A stretch of DNA of 39,930 nt from an uncultured Lachnospiraceae bacterium (GTDB lineage Bacteria; Bacillota; Clostridia; Lachnospirales; Lachnospiraceae): the NCBI GenBank assembly GCA_910584845.1, contig CAJUDH010000024.1:1-39930 (forward strand). Direction: 5' to 3'. A model generated the notes under the pieces. The model was given only the letters and a program-made list of their open reading frames with translations. It searched no databases and was not told the DNA's origin. Of the stretch, positions 1 through 8,731 are shown piece after piece. How positions within the stretch are numbered: position 1 is the first letter of the stretch; each line of letters begins with the position of its first letter. A program made the translations under genes and the position numbers.

Positions 1-36
1 AAGACACTCTTTCCCTACACGACGCTCTTCCGATCT
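1..36. other. Illumina adapter, not genomic
   Basis: Bases 4-36 match the standard Illumina TruSeq read-1 adapter, ending in CTCTTCCGATCT. This is library sequence left on the contig end. The biological sequence begins at base 37. Confidence 0.97.
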
Positions 37-89
37 TACTACTGGCAGCAGCGGCACCATTGTTCAGGCAGATTCTGTGGAAGCTTTAA
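37..89. repeat. Terminal overlap, left copy
   Basis: These 53 bases are identical to 39878-39930 (54 if the last adapter T is counted). The overlap lies inside one reading frame that stays in phase across the join, so it is best read as the assembly overlap of a circular molecule. Removing bases 1-89 gives a circle of 39,841 bp. Confidence 0.93.
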
Positions 90-1498
90 AAGGCGCTGTC
101 AATTTAGGCGCGGCCTCTAAAGTAAGCGGCCGGATTTATGGAGAAACTGGTGTTTCTCTCAATGAAAGCAAATGCGGCAGCATTTATGCAGAAGGCCCCG
201 TTACTTTAAAAGGGAAAATCAATACCGGAAATATCACAGCAAAAGCTTTCACCACCAATAGCGAAACTTATGCTGATAAAATAAGCTGCACAACAGGAAG
301 CATATCTGCATCCTCTGTTTTGAACTGTGATTCTTTGACAGCTTCCGGGGCGTTAACAGTACGCGGAAGGATTTCAGCCAAAGGAAAAGTAACAGGGAAA
401 CCCATTACCACCCCATCAGGCGGGATTATCCATGCAAGCTCCGTCAGCGGCATGGATAACGGGTATCGAGGAAAACTGACAATCATTACACCTTTTGGTT
501 CCAATAAAACCGTTTATATTGAATTAAAGCTTTCAGGGGATACGGCAAAGGGCTTTGATGTGAAAACAGATAAAAACGGCAAAATCTATTTTGAAAATTT
601 AGCCCCCGGAAATTATACGGTTTATGCCCAAAACGGCTCAAACGGGCGAAAAGATACTGTAAAAGTTCCCTCCAATGGAACAGCAACTTTAGATTTACGC
701 TCCAGCGCCGGAACCAACAGCAGCGGCCAAACCACTGGCGGCAGCAGCTTTTTTGATGAGGACGAATTCTGGGAAGATGTTTCAGACAGCATCCGTTCAG
801 CCAAAAAAGGCGATACTGTCCGGGTCAGCGCTTCTAAAGCAGATACGGTACCCACATGGATTTTGGAAGAGCTGAAAGACCGTCCAATTACGTTAAAATT
901 AACCCATGGCCGGGATTCTGTAACCATCAACGGAAAAAATATGTATAAAATTCCCAGCAACCGGGTTTATTATCTTTTTGAAGATTTGGCCGATCTTTAT
1001 GAATTCCCACCTGATCACAATGATATAGATGATGAGTTTCCGGTTGTGGACGATGATCCACTATTAGGAGAAAACACCCAAAAGCCAAATTCAAGCAGTT
1101 CTTCTGTGGCAACTCCGCCGCCTGCACCTGCGCCATCATTGCCCACAAATCCTGTTACACCGCCTCCGGCAGTGCCAGCCCCAGTTGTCCCGGGAATATC
1201 AGGAGGCGTATCCTCCGCAATCGATCCGGATGAAAGCTCAGATTTGGAAGATGATACTTCCAGTGATACAGAAATTTCTGAACCTGAAACTCCGGAAGAT
1301 CCAGATGATTTAGAAGATCTGGAAAAACCGGAAGATCCTGAAGAACCAGATCAGCCGGTTGAAACGAAAAAATCGGTATCTGCTGTTCCGGTTATGATAG
1401 CAATTGGATTACTGATGTTGTCTTTAGGCGGAATTTCAATTGGATATGTTATCTATAAGCGGACACAAGAAAACAAAGACAGCAATGATTTGCCCTGA
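38..1498 (+). CDS. Secreted beta-solenoid surface protein, C-terminal part
   Basis: This is the 3' part of a 1040-residue protein whose 5' part is 38217-39930; the frame is open from the end of the adapter, so the GTG at 77 is not a start. Full-length numbering is used here. Short V/I-T-x-x-G-x-I turns continue the beta-solenoid to about residue 690. Residues 697-775 look like a Cna-B/SpaA-type beta-sandwich (NGKIYFENLAPGNYTVYA). Residues 793-862 are an FW-ED-V-x3-I-x3-KGDTV-V module that I recall from clostridial surface proteins. A Pro/Ser and acidic linker follows, then a membrane segment at about 1003-1026 and a short basic tail. No LPxTG motif is present. The likely role is a membrane-anchored extracellular structural or adhesive protein. 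It probably shares a transcript with the secreted gene 43 bases downstream. Confidence 0.85.
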   Translation, partial: TTGSSGTIVQADSVEALKGAVNLGAASKVSGRIYGETGVSLNESKCGSIYAEGPVTLKGKINTGNITAKAFTTNSETYADKISCTTGSISASSVLNCDSLTASGALTVRGRISAKGKVTGKPITTPSGGIIHASSVSGMDNGYRGKLTIITPFGSNKTVYIELKLSGDTAKGFDVKTDKNGKIYFENLAPGNYTVYAQNGSNGRKDTVKVPSNGTATLDLRSSAGTNSSGQTTGGSSFFDEDEFWEDVSDSIRSAKKGDTVRVSASKADTVPTWILEELKDRPITLKLTHGRDSVTINGKNMYKIPSNRVYYLFEDLADLYEFPPDHNDIDDEFPVVDDDPLLGENTQKPNSSSSSVATPPPAPAPSLPTNPVTPPPAVPAPVVPGISGGVSSAIDPDESSDLEDDTSSDTEISEPETPEDPDDLEDLEKPEDPEEPDQPVETKKSVSAVPVMIAIGLLMLSLGGISIGYVIYKRTQENKDSNDLP

Positions 1499-1541
1499 AT
1501 GTAACGATTGATGAGATGATAGGAAGGAAAGGAAAAGTACC

Positions 1542-2675
1542 ATGAAAAAGTTTTTGAAACGGCTTTTAGCCTTAACCGCGGCTTTGGCAGCTTTAACAGC
1601 CCTGGCAGCGCCTCAAGTTATGGCTGAAACCATCAATCCAGCAAAAGACCTGACATCCTTGTCAGGTGCTCCTATTGACAAAGACGGAAAACAATATGCC
1701 TCTGTGGATGCAACTGTAACGCCGGGTCAGACTGTTTATTTCCTTTTGCCAGGGAGTGCAGGCAAAATTTTAGGAAACGACCGGAATATCCGGCTGTCTG
1801 TAAGGAAAAACAGAAACAGCAAATATATCAACCGGATTTATTTGACAGAACGGTATTTGCCCCCCAGAACGAATAAAGATGATTATATCGTTCCAAGCGG
1901 CATAACAAATAACAACTATTACGCAACCAATGCGGTCAAAGCTTATGCCCGGCATCAATATGTAGCCGTAGAAATTAAAGATTACACAGGCTCCGAAGAA
2001 ATCCGGCTGGATTTTGACTTGAATTTTACAGTCCGGCGGGATTCCACTACCGGATATGGATTTTCTTACGGCGTGGGCCGGACTGACCGGGTAGCCAACC
2101 CCAAAGATCCAAAAGCGGCAATTTGGATGGATAATCCGGCATTTATTGAAAATTCCAAATTTAAGGAAACTGGGGACCGGCTGACATTAAGCGGGCGGAT
2201 TTATGTAGGCAACAAGCAGACCAATGGATATGATACCAGTGTAACCGTAGGCGGAGCAGGAAAAACCATAAAAATAGCTGCTTCTGACAGCAACTTTGTT
2301 TCTTTTGATACAAAATATGATACCATTGCAACCCTGGAATTCACAGGGAGCAGCAATCCGGAAAATTTCATTGCAAGGCTTTCCACAAAATGGACTTCCG
2401 GCCTTCTTTCCAAATTCCGCAATACAGATGCCGTAATTTGGCGCTTTACTCCAGCAAATATTGACTGTGACAGCCGGGCAAAATTAACCCTTAGCAATCC
2501 TTTTGATGAGGATCAAAATCCAAACCGCGTCTATATTTACACAGTCAATTCCAACGGTGTCCTTCAGGATGTGACCAATAAATTCACCTATGATGAAGAC
2601 GAAGACGTTTATTATACCCGCACCAGAACCCTTGGGACCTATATTATTTCTGATAAAAAAGTAAACATCAGATAA
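1542..2675 (+). CDS. Secreted protein of unknown function
   Basis: The 377-residue product has a clear signal peptide: basic MKKFLKR start, Leu/Ala core, likely cleavage after PQVMA. No membrane segment or sortase motif follows, so it is probably released or held non-covalently. The mature part is rich in beta-forming residues and Asn/Asp. The C-terminus ends with a TRTLGTYIISD stretch like the closing strand of many clostridial surface proteins. An AGGAAAGGAAA ribosome site lies just upstream of the ATG. The gene starts 43 bases after the solenoid gene, with no terminator between, so the two are probably co-transcribed and may act together. No family was recognised. Confidence 0.8.
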   Translation: MKKFLKRLLALTAALAALTALAAPQVMAETINPAKDLTSLSGAPIDKDGKQYASVDATVTPGQTVYFLLPGSAGKILGNDRNIRLSVRKNRNSKYINRIYLTERYLPPRTNKDDYIVPSGITNNNYYATNAVKAYARHQYVAVEIKDYTGSEEIRLDFDLNFTVRRDSTTGYGFSYGVGRTDRVANPKDPKAAIWMDNPAFIENSKFKETGDRLTLSGRIYVGNKQTNGYDTSVTVGGAGKTIKIAASDSNFVSFDTKYDTIATLEFTGSSNPENFIARLSTKWTSGLLSKFRNTDAVIWRFTPANIDCDSRAKLTLSNPFDEDQNPNRVYIYTVNSNGVLQDVTNKFTYDEDEDVYYTRTRTLGTYIISDKKVNIR

Positions 2676-2692
2676 TAGAGAAACACGAAAAA

Positions 2693-2721
2693 GCCCGCTG
2701 AAAGATAATCTTTCAGCGGGC
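2693..2721. terminator. Bidirectional terminator
   Basis: GCCCGCTGAAAG and CTTTCAGCGGGC form a 12-bp stem with a 5-base loop. A T-rich run follows on the + strand, and the flanking A-rich sequence gives T's on the - strand. It separates the convergent secreted-protein gene and bactofilin gene. Confidence 0.85.
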
Positions 2722-2747
2722 AACTATTTTTTATGGACAAAATGGAT

Positions 2748-3635
2748 TTAAGGCTCTGATTCCTCGCCAATATCCAAGCCGCTGTTTCCTTTGCTGGCAA
2801 TAATGACTTGCCCTTGAAGCGCGGCGCCTTCATCAATGGCGATAATGGCAGCTTTAATATTGCCTACCACCACAGCATTAGAGCGGACATAGACCTTATG
2901 AGAAGCGCTAATATCCCCTTTAACCTTGCCATCCAGGGTTACTTCCTGAGCGGACAAATTTCCAATCATAATGGAATCTTTATCCATAAATGTAAAGCCG
3001 GTTGCGTTTACATCTCCCTTTAATTCGCAGTGTTTTAATTCTACATCATTGCCGGACAAGTTTCCTATTACTTTTCCGTCGATCTCTAAATTTCCAGTAG
3101 CTGTCAAATTCCCTTTGATTTTTCCCATCATCCGGACATTTCCAGATACGGTTAATTCTCCGGTAATGATAGCACTTTCAGAAATCACAGTGATTTCGCC
3201 TTCTGCTTTTGGCTGTTCCGAATCCACATCCGGAATGGAAAAAGACAAAGACGGGGCAAAGGGAGAAGCTTTTGGTTCTGGTTTGACTTCCGGTTCATCA
3301 TCAAACGCAGGGAATGCAAAAGCACCGCGTCCGCCCATGCCAAAAGCTTCTGAAGGGGCTTTGGGAGCGGGACGGGAAGCTGTCATAGAAGAAACTGGCT
3401 GCATGGGAGCCGGCTTTGGAGCTGGCGCTGGTGCAGGTGTTGGAGCCGGAGCAGCCATAGCAGGGGCAGCAACAGGAACCGGTGCTGGCGCCGGTGCAGG
3501 TGCTGGGGCTGCAACAGGTTCTTCTGGTTCGGGAGCTTCTTGAGAAAGGTTTTCTCCAGAAAGAGGCTCCTCTTCTTCCATATCATCTGTTTCTGGAAAA
3601 TATCTCTTATTAAAGTACGATGAATACTTTTTCAT
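2748..3635 (-). CDS. Bactofilin (polymer-forming cytoskeletal protein)
   Basis: The 295-residue product has the bactofilin (DUF583, PF04519) core at about residues 140-280: successive beta-helix turns such as GELTVSGNVRMMGKIKGNL and GDISASHKVYVRSNAVVVGN. Bactofilins self-assemble into filaments without nucleotide and usually position cell-wall or envelope enzymes. The N-terminus is short and acidic, then comes an unusually long Pro/Ala linker (about residues 40-80, mostly alternating AP) that is probably extended. The start at 3635 was chosen because GGAGG lies 9 bases upstream; the frame is open 19 codons further but without a ribosome site. It has its own promoter and a leader of about 190 bases, and faces the secreted-protein pair across a terminator. 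Confidence 0.93.
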   Translation of the reverse strand: MKKYSSYFNKRYFPETDDMEEEEPLSGENLSQEAPEPEEPVAAPAPAPAPAPVPVAAPAMAAPAPTPAPAPAPKPAPMQPVSSMTASRPAPKAPSEAFGMGGRGAFAFPAFDDEPEVKPEPKASPFAPSLSFSIPDVDSEQPKAEGEITVISESAIITGELTVSGNVRMMGKIKGNLTATGNLEIDGKVIGNLSGNDVELKHCELKGDVNATGFTFMDKDSIMIGNLSAQEVTLDGKVKGDISASHKVYVRSNAVVVGNIKAAIIAIDEGAALQGQVIIASKGNSGLDIGEESEP

Positions 3636-3825
3636 AGTCCTGTACCTCCGGGAAAATGTGAACCCTCGGGCCTTGCTGGGGTTCCTTTTCATTTTTTTGT
3701 TTTTATCCGATTACGGGGATCGCTGACCCATACGGGCAGCCAGGAAAAGCGCTTCCGCCGGAAAACCGGTACTTGTGCTGTTTCCCGAGCAAAAACCGGA
3801 AACTTAAAAAAGGCCCCCCATAATT
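3636..3825 (-). promoter_or_regulatory. Long structured 5' leader of the bactofilin gene
   Basis: About 190 bases lie between the predicted promoter and the bactofilin start. The part at 3700-3805 is GC-rich within AT-rich flanks and holds several possible stems. A GAACCC/GGGTTC hairpin (3660-3684) sits just before the ribosome site. On the - strand, 3710-3735 reads GGGTCAGCGATCCCCGTAA, which resembles the GTCAGCTAACCTCGTA block I recall from the 3' end of ydaO-type cyclic-di-AMP riboswitches. The 5' half does not match that class well. It is a candidate regulatory RNA of unproven class. Confidence 0.4.
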
Positions 3826-3831
3826 ACATAT

Positions 3832-3860
3832 ATCATAACATAATTTATTCAAAGGAGCAA
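3832..3860 (-). promoter_or_regulatory. Promoter of the bactofilin gene
   Basis: On the - strand, TTGCTC (3855-3860), a 17-base spacer and TATGAT (3832-3837). The -10 is preceded by ATGT, shared with three other - strand promoters here. The 446-base gap 3636-4081 holds this promoter, the bactofilin leader and the divergent DUF1015 promoter. Confidence 0.55.
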
Positions 3861-4016
3861 TGAGGGTTTTCAGTTTGAATCAAAAAAAAGTCGTTTTTTG
3901 TCGTATTTGAATAAGGCAAATTTCTACGATTTCCCTGGATTACATAAAACTCTAATTTAACGAAATTGTAAATATTATCCATTTTAACCCGTATTTTTCC
4001 ATAAAAAAGCTTTTTC

Positions 4017-4045
4017 TTGACCGTATCTCTGCTAAATGGTATTGT
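4017..4045 (+). promoter_or_regulatory. Promoter of the DUF1015 / ABC-F / YdcF operon
   Basis: TTGACC (4017-4022), a 17-base spacer and TATTGT (4040-4045). It sits 37 bases before the ATG of the first gene. The -10 is imperfect; TATAAG at 4045 is an alternative with a long spacer. Confidence 0.5.
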
Positions 4046-4081
4046 ATAAGGGCTGATTTTTTGCCGGAAAGGAACTTCAAT

Positions 4082-5314
4082 ATGAACCCAGAACTTCTTT
4101 TTACCCCAGGGGACATCCTGTTGCCCCAAGATACCGATATGCGGAAATGGAGTGTCATTGCATGTGACCAATATACATCCCAGCCGGAATATTGGGATCA
4201 ATTGGGGGATTATGTGGGGGACGCCCCTAGTACCCTGCATATGGTTTTTCCAGAAGCCTATTTAAACCAGGATGATGGAAAGCGGATTGCTTCCATTAAC
4301 CATACCATGCAGGATTATTTGAAAAAGGGGCTGTTCCGGTCTTATCCTGACAGTTTCTTCTATGTAGAAAGAACCCTTACAGACGGAAGCATCCGGAAGG
4401 GCCTGATTGGGAAATTAGATCTGCTGGAATATGAATACAGCGAGAAAAGCCAGTCTTTAATCCGTCCCACTGAAAAAACAGTGGAAAGCCGTATTCCGCC
4501 CCGGGTAAAAATCCGGAAATATGCCCCTTTAGAACTGCCCCATATTATGGTACTGATCGACGATCCCGGAAAATCCGTTATAGAACCTGTTTCTGATGAA
4601 TCCGGTAATTATGAAACCCTTTATGATTTTGACCTATGGGAAGGCGGCCATATTTGTGGAAAACGGATTCCAAAAGAAAAAAATCAATCCATCTGTGCTG
4701 CTTTTGGTTCCCTGTTTTCCCGGCATTGTGCCCAAGGAAACCCGGCAATTCTTGTAGGAGACGGCAATCATTCTCTGGCAACGGCAAAAGCCTGTTTTGA
4801 AAAACTGCGCCAGACCCTACCCAAAGAGCAATGGATAAACCATCCTGCCCGATGGGCTTTGGCGGAACTGGTCAATTTACAGGATGATGCTTTAAATTTT
4901 GAACCGGTTCATCGGGTCGTATTTGATACAGATCCGAAAGCCTTATTATATGATTTGCAGAATACGTTTCCTGTTGATGGACAAGGCTTCCCTTTACAGT
5001 GTATCATCCAGGGCCAGGAACAAACCATTCCAGTTGGATTCCCCGCCGGGATTCTTCCGATAGGGCCTTTACAGAAGTTTTTGGATACCTGGTTAAATAC
5101 ACATACTGGTGTTTTAGATTACATCCATGATGACGGGGCTTTGCGGGATCTGGCTTCCCGGCCCGGTTCCATTGGATTTCTGCTGCCGCCGATGGAAAAG
5201 AACGCTTTGCTCCCTACCGTACAGCAGGAAGGCTCTTTGCCCCGGAAAACCTTTTCTATGGGACATTCCTGCGAAAAACGCTATTATTTAGAGGCAAGGA
5301 AGATATTGCCTTAG
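4082..5314 (+). CDS. DUF1015 family protein
   Basis: The 410-residue product carries the DUF1015 hallmark VIACDQYTSQPEYW near residue 30, and later GDGNHSLATAK (about residues 228-238), a conserved segment of the family. Full family length is about 400 residues, so it is intact. DUF1015 proteins relate to the SerK/SbnI free-serine kinases, but the reaction of this clostridial branch is not established. The start at 4082 was chosen because GGAAAGGAA lies just upstream; a TTG at 4061 is in frame but overlaps that site. It is probably soluble. It is the first gene of a three-gene operon, 29 bases before the ABC-F gene. Confidence 0.85.
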   Translation: MNPELLFTPGDILLPQDTDMRKWSVIACDQYTSQPEYWDQLGDYVGDAPSTLHMVFPEAYLNQDDGKRIASINHTMQDYLKKGLFRSYPDSFFYVERTLTDGSIRKGLIGKLDLLEYEYSEKSQSLIRPTEKTVESRIPPRVKIRKYAPLELPHIMVLIDDPGKSVIEPVSDESGNYETLYDFDLWEGGHICGKRIPKEKNQSICAAFGSLFSRHCAQGNPAILVGDGNHSLATAKACFEKLRQTLPKEQWINHPARWALAELVNLQDDALNFEPVHRVVFDTDPKALLYDLQNTFPVDGQGFPLQCIIQGQEQTIPVGFPAGILPIGPLQKFLDTWLNTHTGVLDYIHDDGALRDLASRPGSIGFLLPPMEKNALLPTVQQEGSLPRKTFSMGHSCEKRYYLEARKILP

Positions 5315-5343
5315 AACCTGTCTGACAGAAAGGAGAACAAAAA

Positions 5344-7278
5344 ATGCTTTTATCCCTGGAAGGCGCTTCCAAAATATTCGCAGACCGCGTTATTTTTCAG
5401 CGCACTTCCATTAAAATTGAAGAAGGCGACCGAATTGGCGTGGTAGGCGTCAATGGTGCTGGAAAAACAACTTTGCTCCGGGTTTTAACCGGGGAATTGC
5501 CCCTGGAAGAAGGCCAGCGAATGACAAAACGGGGGCTTACTCTAGGGTATCTGCGCCAAAACAGTGGTGTAACCCCTTCCAATACCATTTATGAGGAAAT
5601 GCGCAGTGCGTATGCCCCTTTATTGGAGGCAAAAGCCCATATGGATTTAATTTCCAAGGAAATGGAAAAATCATCTTCCCAGGAAAACACCCCGTTAGCC
5701 GAAGAATATGCAAAATTAGAAGCCTATTTTTCATCTAACGACGGCTATAACATGGATGTGCATATTGAAACAGTCCTGCGCGGGATGGGATTTGGAGAGT
5801 GGGACCGGAATACGTTATGTGGTTCTTTGTCCGGTGGAGAAAAAACCCGGCTTTCCCTGGCAAAAATTCTGCTGCAAAAGCCGGATCTGCTGCTGTTGGA
5901 CGAACCTACTAACTATTTGGATTTATCCGCTTTGGAATGGCTGGAACAGTACCTGACCTCTTTTAAAAATTCTTTGGTCGTAGTATCCCATGACCGGTAT
6001 TTCTTGGATCAGATATGCAACCGTATTTGGGATGTTACCCAAGGCACCGTAAAAGCTTATCCCGGGAATTATTCTAAATATTTCCAGATAAGGGAAAATA
6101 ACTACCAGGAACAGCTTAAAAACTATCAAAAAGAACAGGAAGAAATTGAAAAACTCAAAGATTATATTGCCCGGAATAAAGTGCGGGCTTCTACGGCGGC
6201 TATGGCGAAAAGCCGTGAAAAACAACTGGAAGCCCTGGAAAAAGAACGTGCTTCTCATCCACTTCCGCCGCCTTTGCTGCCTGTGCGGATTCGTTTCCGT
6301 TTTCAAGATGGCCCCGTAGAAAATGTTCTGGAAGTAAAAGATCTTTCCTTGCGGGCTGGGGGGCTTGCCCAGGGGCGGAAGCTTTTTGAGGGAGTCAATC
6401 TGAAAATATCCAGAGGGCAGCGGGTAGCAATATTGGGGAAAAATGGTGTGGGAAAATCTTCCTTATTGCGGGCTTTCATGGATCAGCATCCTTTAGAAAA
6501 GGGACAGTTCCGCTGGGGAATTGGAGTGCGTCCCTCCTGGTTTGAGCAGGAATCGGAGCATTTATGCGCATCCCATACGGTATTGGAGGAAATGCGTTCA
6601 CGGTTCCCCAGGGCCGTGACACAGGATCTCCGGCAAACCTTAGCTTTTCTGCAATTTCGGGCAGAAGATATTGAAAAAGAAGTACGTTCCCTTTCCGGCG
6701 GAGAAAAAGCCCGTTTAAAATTAGCTATTATGATGTTTCAATCTCCAAATCTGCTATTGCTGGATGAACCTACCAATCATCTGGATTTGATGACAAGAGA
6801 AGCCTTAGACCAGGCTTTGGAGGAATTTGGAGAAGCTGGTGGAACGGTTCTGGCAATTACCCATGACCGTTATCTGTTGAACCGTATGCCCTGGAGAATA
6901 TTGGAGCTTTACCCGGAAGGAATCCAGGAATATAATAATTATCAGGATTATTTACAGACAAGACAATCTTTTTCTGGCTTTGAAGAAAGAAAAACAGAAA
7001 AAATAAAAAAAGAAATCAAAGAAGATCCCCACCATAAAGGAAAAAAACAAAGAGCTTTAGATGCTTCCCGCCGAAAACGGTATGGAGATGTAGAACGGGA
7101 AATTTCCCAGTTAGAAGCTATGATTTCCCAGAAAGAAGCGGAGCTCTCCCCGGAAATTTACAGCGATTACCAGAAATTACAGGAAGCTTATGAAGAATTA
7201 AACCAGATGCGGCAGGATTTAGAAGCCCGTCTGGAAGAATGGGCAGATTTGGAAAGCGAGTTGAAAGAAGGATTATGA
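5344..7278 (+). CDS. ABC-F family ATPase (ribosome-associated type)
   Basis: The 644-residue protein has two ABC ATPase domains and no membrane segments. Domain 1: Walker A GVNGAGKTT (35-43), signature LSGGEKTR (162-169), Walker B LLLLDEPTN (182-190) and HDR switch (216-218). Domain 2: GKNGVGKSS (365-373), LSGGEKAR (450-457), LLLLDEPTNHLD (470-481) and H507. A charged linker of about 240-310 joins them, and the last 80 residues form a coiled coil. This is the Uup/YdiF-like architecture. ABC-F proteins act on the ribosome, adjusting translation or rescuing stalls. Both ATP sites look complete. Nothing marks it as an antibiotic-resistance ABC-F. An AGAAAGGAG ribosome site precedes ATG 5344, and the stop overlaps the next start (ATGA). 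Confidence 0.93.
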   Translation: MLLSLEGASKIFADRVIFQRTSIKIEEGDRIGVVGVNGAGKTTLLRVLTGELPLEEGQRMTKRGLTLGYLRQNSGVTPSNTIYEEMRSAYAPLLEAKAHMDLISKEMEKSSSQENTPLAEEYAKLEAYFSSNDGYNMDVHIETVLRGMGFGEWDRNTLCGSLSGGEKTRLSLAKILLQKPDLLLLDEPTNYLDLSALEWLEQYLTSFKNSLVVVSHDRYFLDQICNRIWDVTQGTVKAYPGNYSKYFQIRENNYQEQLKNYQKEQEEIEKLKDYIARNKVRASTAAMAKSREKQLEALEKERASHPLPPPLLPVRIRFRFQDGPVENVLEVKDLSLRAGGLAQGRKLFEGVNLKISRGQRVAILGKNGVGKSSLLRAFMDQHPLEKGQFRWGIGVRPSWFEQESEHLCASHTVLEEMRSRFPRAVTQDLRQTLAFLQFRAEDIEKEVRSLSGGEKARLKLAIMMFQSPNLLLLDEPTNHLDLMTREALDQALEEFGEAGGTVLAITHDRYLLNRMPWRILELYPEGIQEYNNYQDYLQTRQSFSGFEERKTEKIKKEIKEDPHHKGKKQRALDASRRKRYGDVEREISQLEAMISQKEAELSPEIYSDYQKLQEAYEELNQMRQDLEARLEEWADLESELKEGL

Positions 7279-8099
7279 TACAAAAAAGACAGCATTCTTG
7301 GATGGGAAAAACAGCCCGTTCCTTGTCCTTCTGGGGAGGTGCTGCCTCCTTTTCCCTGGGATTGCTTTCCCTTCCTTCCCTTGTTTTCAATCTTGGATCC
7401 GCAGCTTTATTGGCATTTGGCGGTACGGCAATGGCCCTGCCTATCCTTTGGGACCGGTTTGACGGCTGGGGACGGGTTCCCCGGCGCCTCCATGAAGTAA
7501 GCGACCACCGGCGTCCTCCCGTTCCTTCCTGGTGGAAAAAACTCCGGATTTCTTTGGCGGCATGTCTTGCGCTGGGAGCTGCTGTTGGGACAGGGCTTAG
7601 TATTGCAATGGCTGCGGCAATCTGGAATACACCGCCGGAAAACGCTACTGTAATTGTGTTGGGCTGCAAAGTTTATGGAAGCCAGCCTTCTCCCATGCTT
7701 CAGCGCAGGCTGAACACAGCCCTGAAATACTTAGAAGCCAACCCGGAAAGTGTTGTTGTTTGTTCCGGCGGTCAATCTGCCGGAGATCCTTACAGTGAAG
7801 CCAAGGTTATGGCCCAATATCTTTATGACCATAAAATTTCACAGGAACGGATTTTTCTGGAGGAAAAATCCACTTCCACAGCAGAAAACCTCACTTTTTC
7901 GGCTCAAATCATTCGGGATAATGGTTTACCTACTGAAATTGCATTAGCAACAGATGGCTTTCACCAGCTTCGGAGCCAGATTTTTTCACGAAAAAACGGG
8001 TTGAAACCCAGCGCATTGCCAGCATCCACTTCCTGGAATGTAATCCCCTGTTATTGGGTCCGGGAATGGCTGGGATTAGCAAAAGCATTATTTCAGTAA
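7275..8099 (+). CDS. YdcF-like DUF218 membrane protein
   Basis: The 274-residue product has N-terminal hydrophobic stretches at about residues 18-60 and 93-117, then a DUF218 (YdcF/SanA) domain from about 122: ATVIVLGCKVYG, VVCSGGQSAGDPYSEAKVM, LEEKSTSTAENL and a conserved H230 in DGFHQLR. Proteins of this family are membrane-linked and are associated with envelope maturation; their chemistry is poorly known. The start at 7275 overlaps the ABC-F stop by four bases (ATGA) and has AAGAAGGA just upstream, so translation is probably coupled. It is the last gene of the operon. No clear terminator was seen after it. Confidence 0.87.
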   Translation: MIQKRQHSWMGKTARSLSFWGGAASFSLGLLSLPSLVFNLGSAALLAFGGTAMALPILWDRFDGWGRVPRRLHEVSDHRRPPVPSWWKKLRISLAACLALGAAVGTGLSIAMAAAIWNTPPENATVIVLGCKVYGSQPSPMLQRRLNTALKYLEANPESVVVCSGGQSAGDPYSEAKVMAQYLYDHKISQERIFLEEKSTSTAENLTFSAQIIRDNGLPTEIALATDGFHQLRSQIFSRKNGLKPSALPASTSWNVIPCYWVREWLGLAKALFQ

Positions 8100-8187
8100 T
8101 TTTTTTCCTGATATGGATAAAAAATACCGCAATCAACAGCTGTATTTTAGAATTATTGTGATATATTACAGAATATTTAGGAAAAGA

Positions 8188-8216
8188 TTGACAAAAAACC
8201 TCGTGAATGTTATTCT
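8188..8216 (+). promoter_or_regulatory. Promoter of the Rrf2 gene
   Basis: TTGACA (8188-8193), exactly 17 bases, then TATTCT (8211-8216). It lies about 50 bases before the start codon. Rrf2 proteins often control their own promoter, but no operator could be assigned. Confidence 0.8.
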
Positions 8217-8266
8217 GGACTTATTACCAGTTATAGGAATCTTTTTACGAGGAGGTGCATGGATCT

Positions 8267-8692
8267 ATGACAATGACCCGGGAATCAGATTATGCAGTAC
8301 GGATTATGCGAGCATTATCTCATGGAAGCCTTAAAACCGTAAAGGAAATTTGTGGTGAGGAAGCAATTCCAACACAATTCGCTTACAAAATCTTGAAAAA
8401 ATTATCAAATGCCGGATTGATTCAAATTATCCGGGGGGCGGCTGGAGGCTATAAGCTGGATAAGGATCTGCATGACGTCAGCTTGTTGGACATTATGCAC
8501 GCTATCGGCGAAAAAGGCGTAGTGAATGCCTGCATCCAGGACAATTACCAGTGTACTTGGCGCGAAAAATACCATAAGCCTTGCCAAGTCCATGAAGAAC
8601 TTGTACGGATCCAAGGCACTCTGGATCATGAATTGGAACGCCATTCCATCCACGAAATTTTATATGGAGAATCCAAAGGGGAAACGCACTAA
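8267..8692 (+). CDS. Rrf2 family transcriptional regulator
   Basis: The 141-residue protein has the Rrf2 winged helix: TRESDYAVRIM at the N-terminus, recognition region IPTQFAYKILKKLSNAGLI, and wing GAAGGYKL. Three cysteines follow at C89, C96 and C106 (C-x6-C-x9-C), the place where IscR, NsrR and RirA bind an Fe-S cluster; the spacing here is wider than in IscR. A redox, iron or nitric-oxide sensor is a fair inference. GGAGG (8251-8255) precedes the ATG at 8267. It stands alone with its own promoter and terminator, so its targets are probably elsewhere. Confidence 0.92.
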   Translation: MTMTRESDYAVRIMRALSHGSLKTVKEICGEEAIPTQFAYKILKKLSNAGLIQIIRGAAGGYKLDKDLHDVSLLDIMHAIGEKGVVNACIQDNYQCTWREKYHKPCQVHEELVRIQGTLDHELERHSIHEILYGESKGETH

Positions 8693-8716
8693 ATATCCGG
8701 CGCTTCCCCTTTTTTT
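8678..8716 (+). terminator. Terminator of the Rrf2 gene
   Basis: GGGGAA-CGC pairs with GCG-TTCCCC, followed by seven T's. The left arm overlaps the last codons of the gene. Confidence 0.75.
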
Positions 8717-8731
8717 GTCCATTTTTTTAAT

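Noticed and set aside
2971..3543. + strand Gly/Ala-rich frame opposite bactofilin
   Set aside because: It is the antisense image of the Pro/Ala linker, with no ribosome site; bactofilin is clear on the other strand.
5344..7278. Antibiotic-resistance ABC-F (ARE) gene
   Set aside because: Linker and C-terminal coiled coil fit the Uup/YdiF-like housekeeping type, and it sits in a housekeeping operon.
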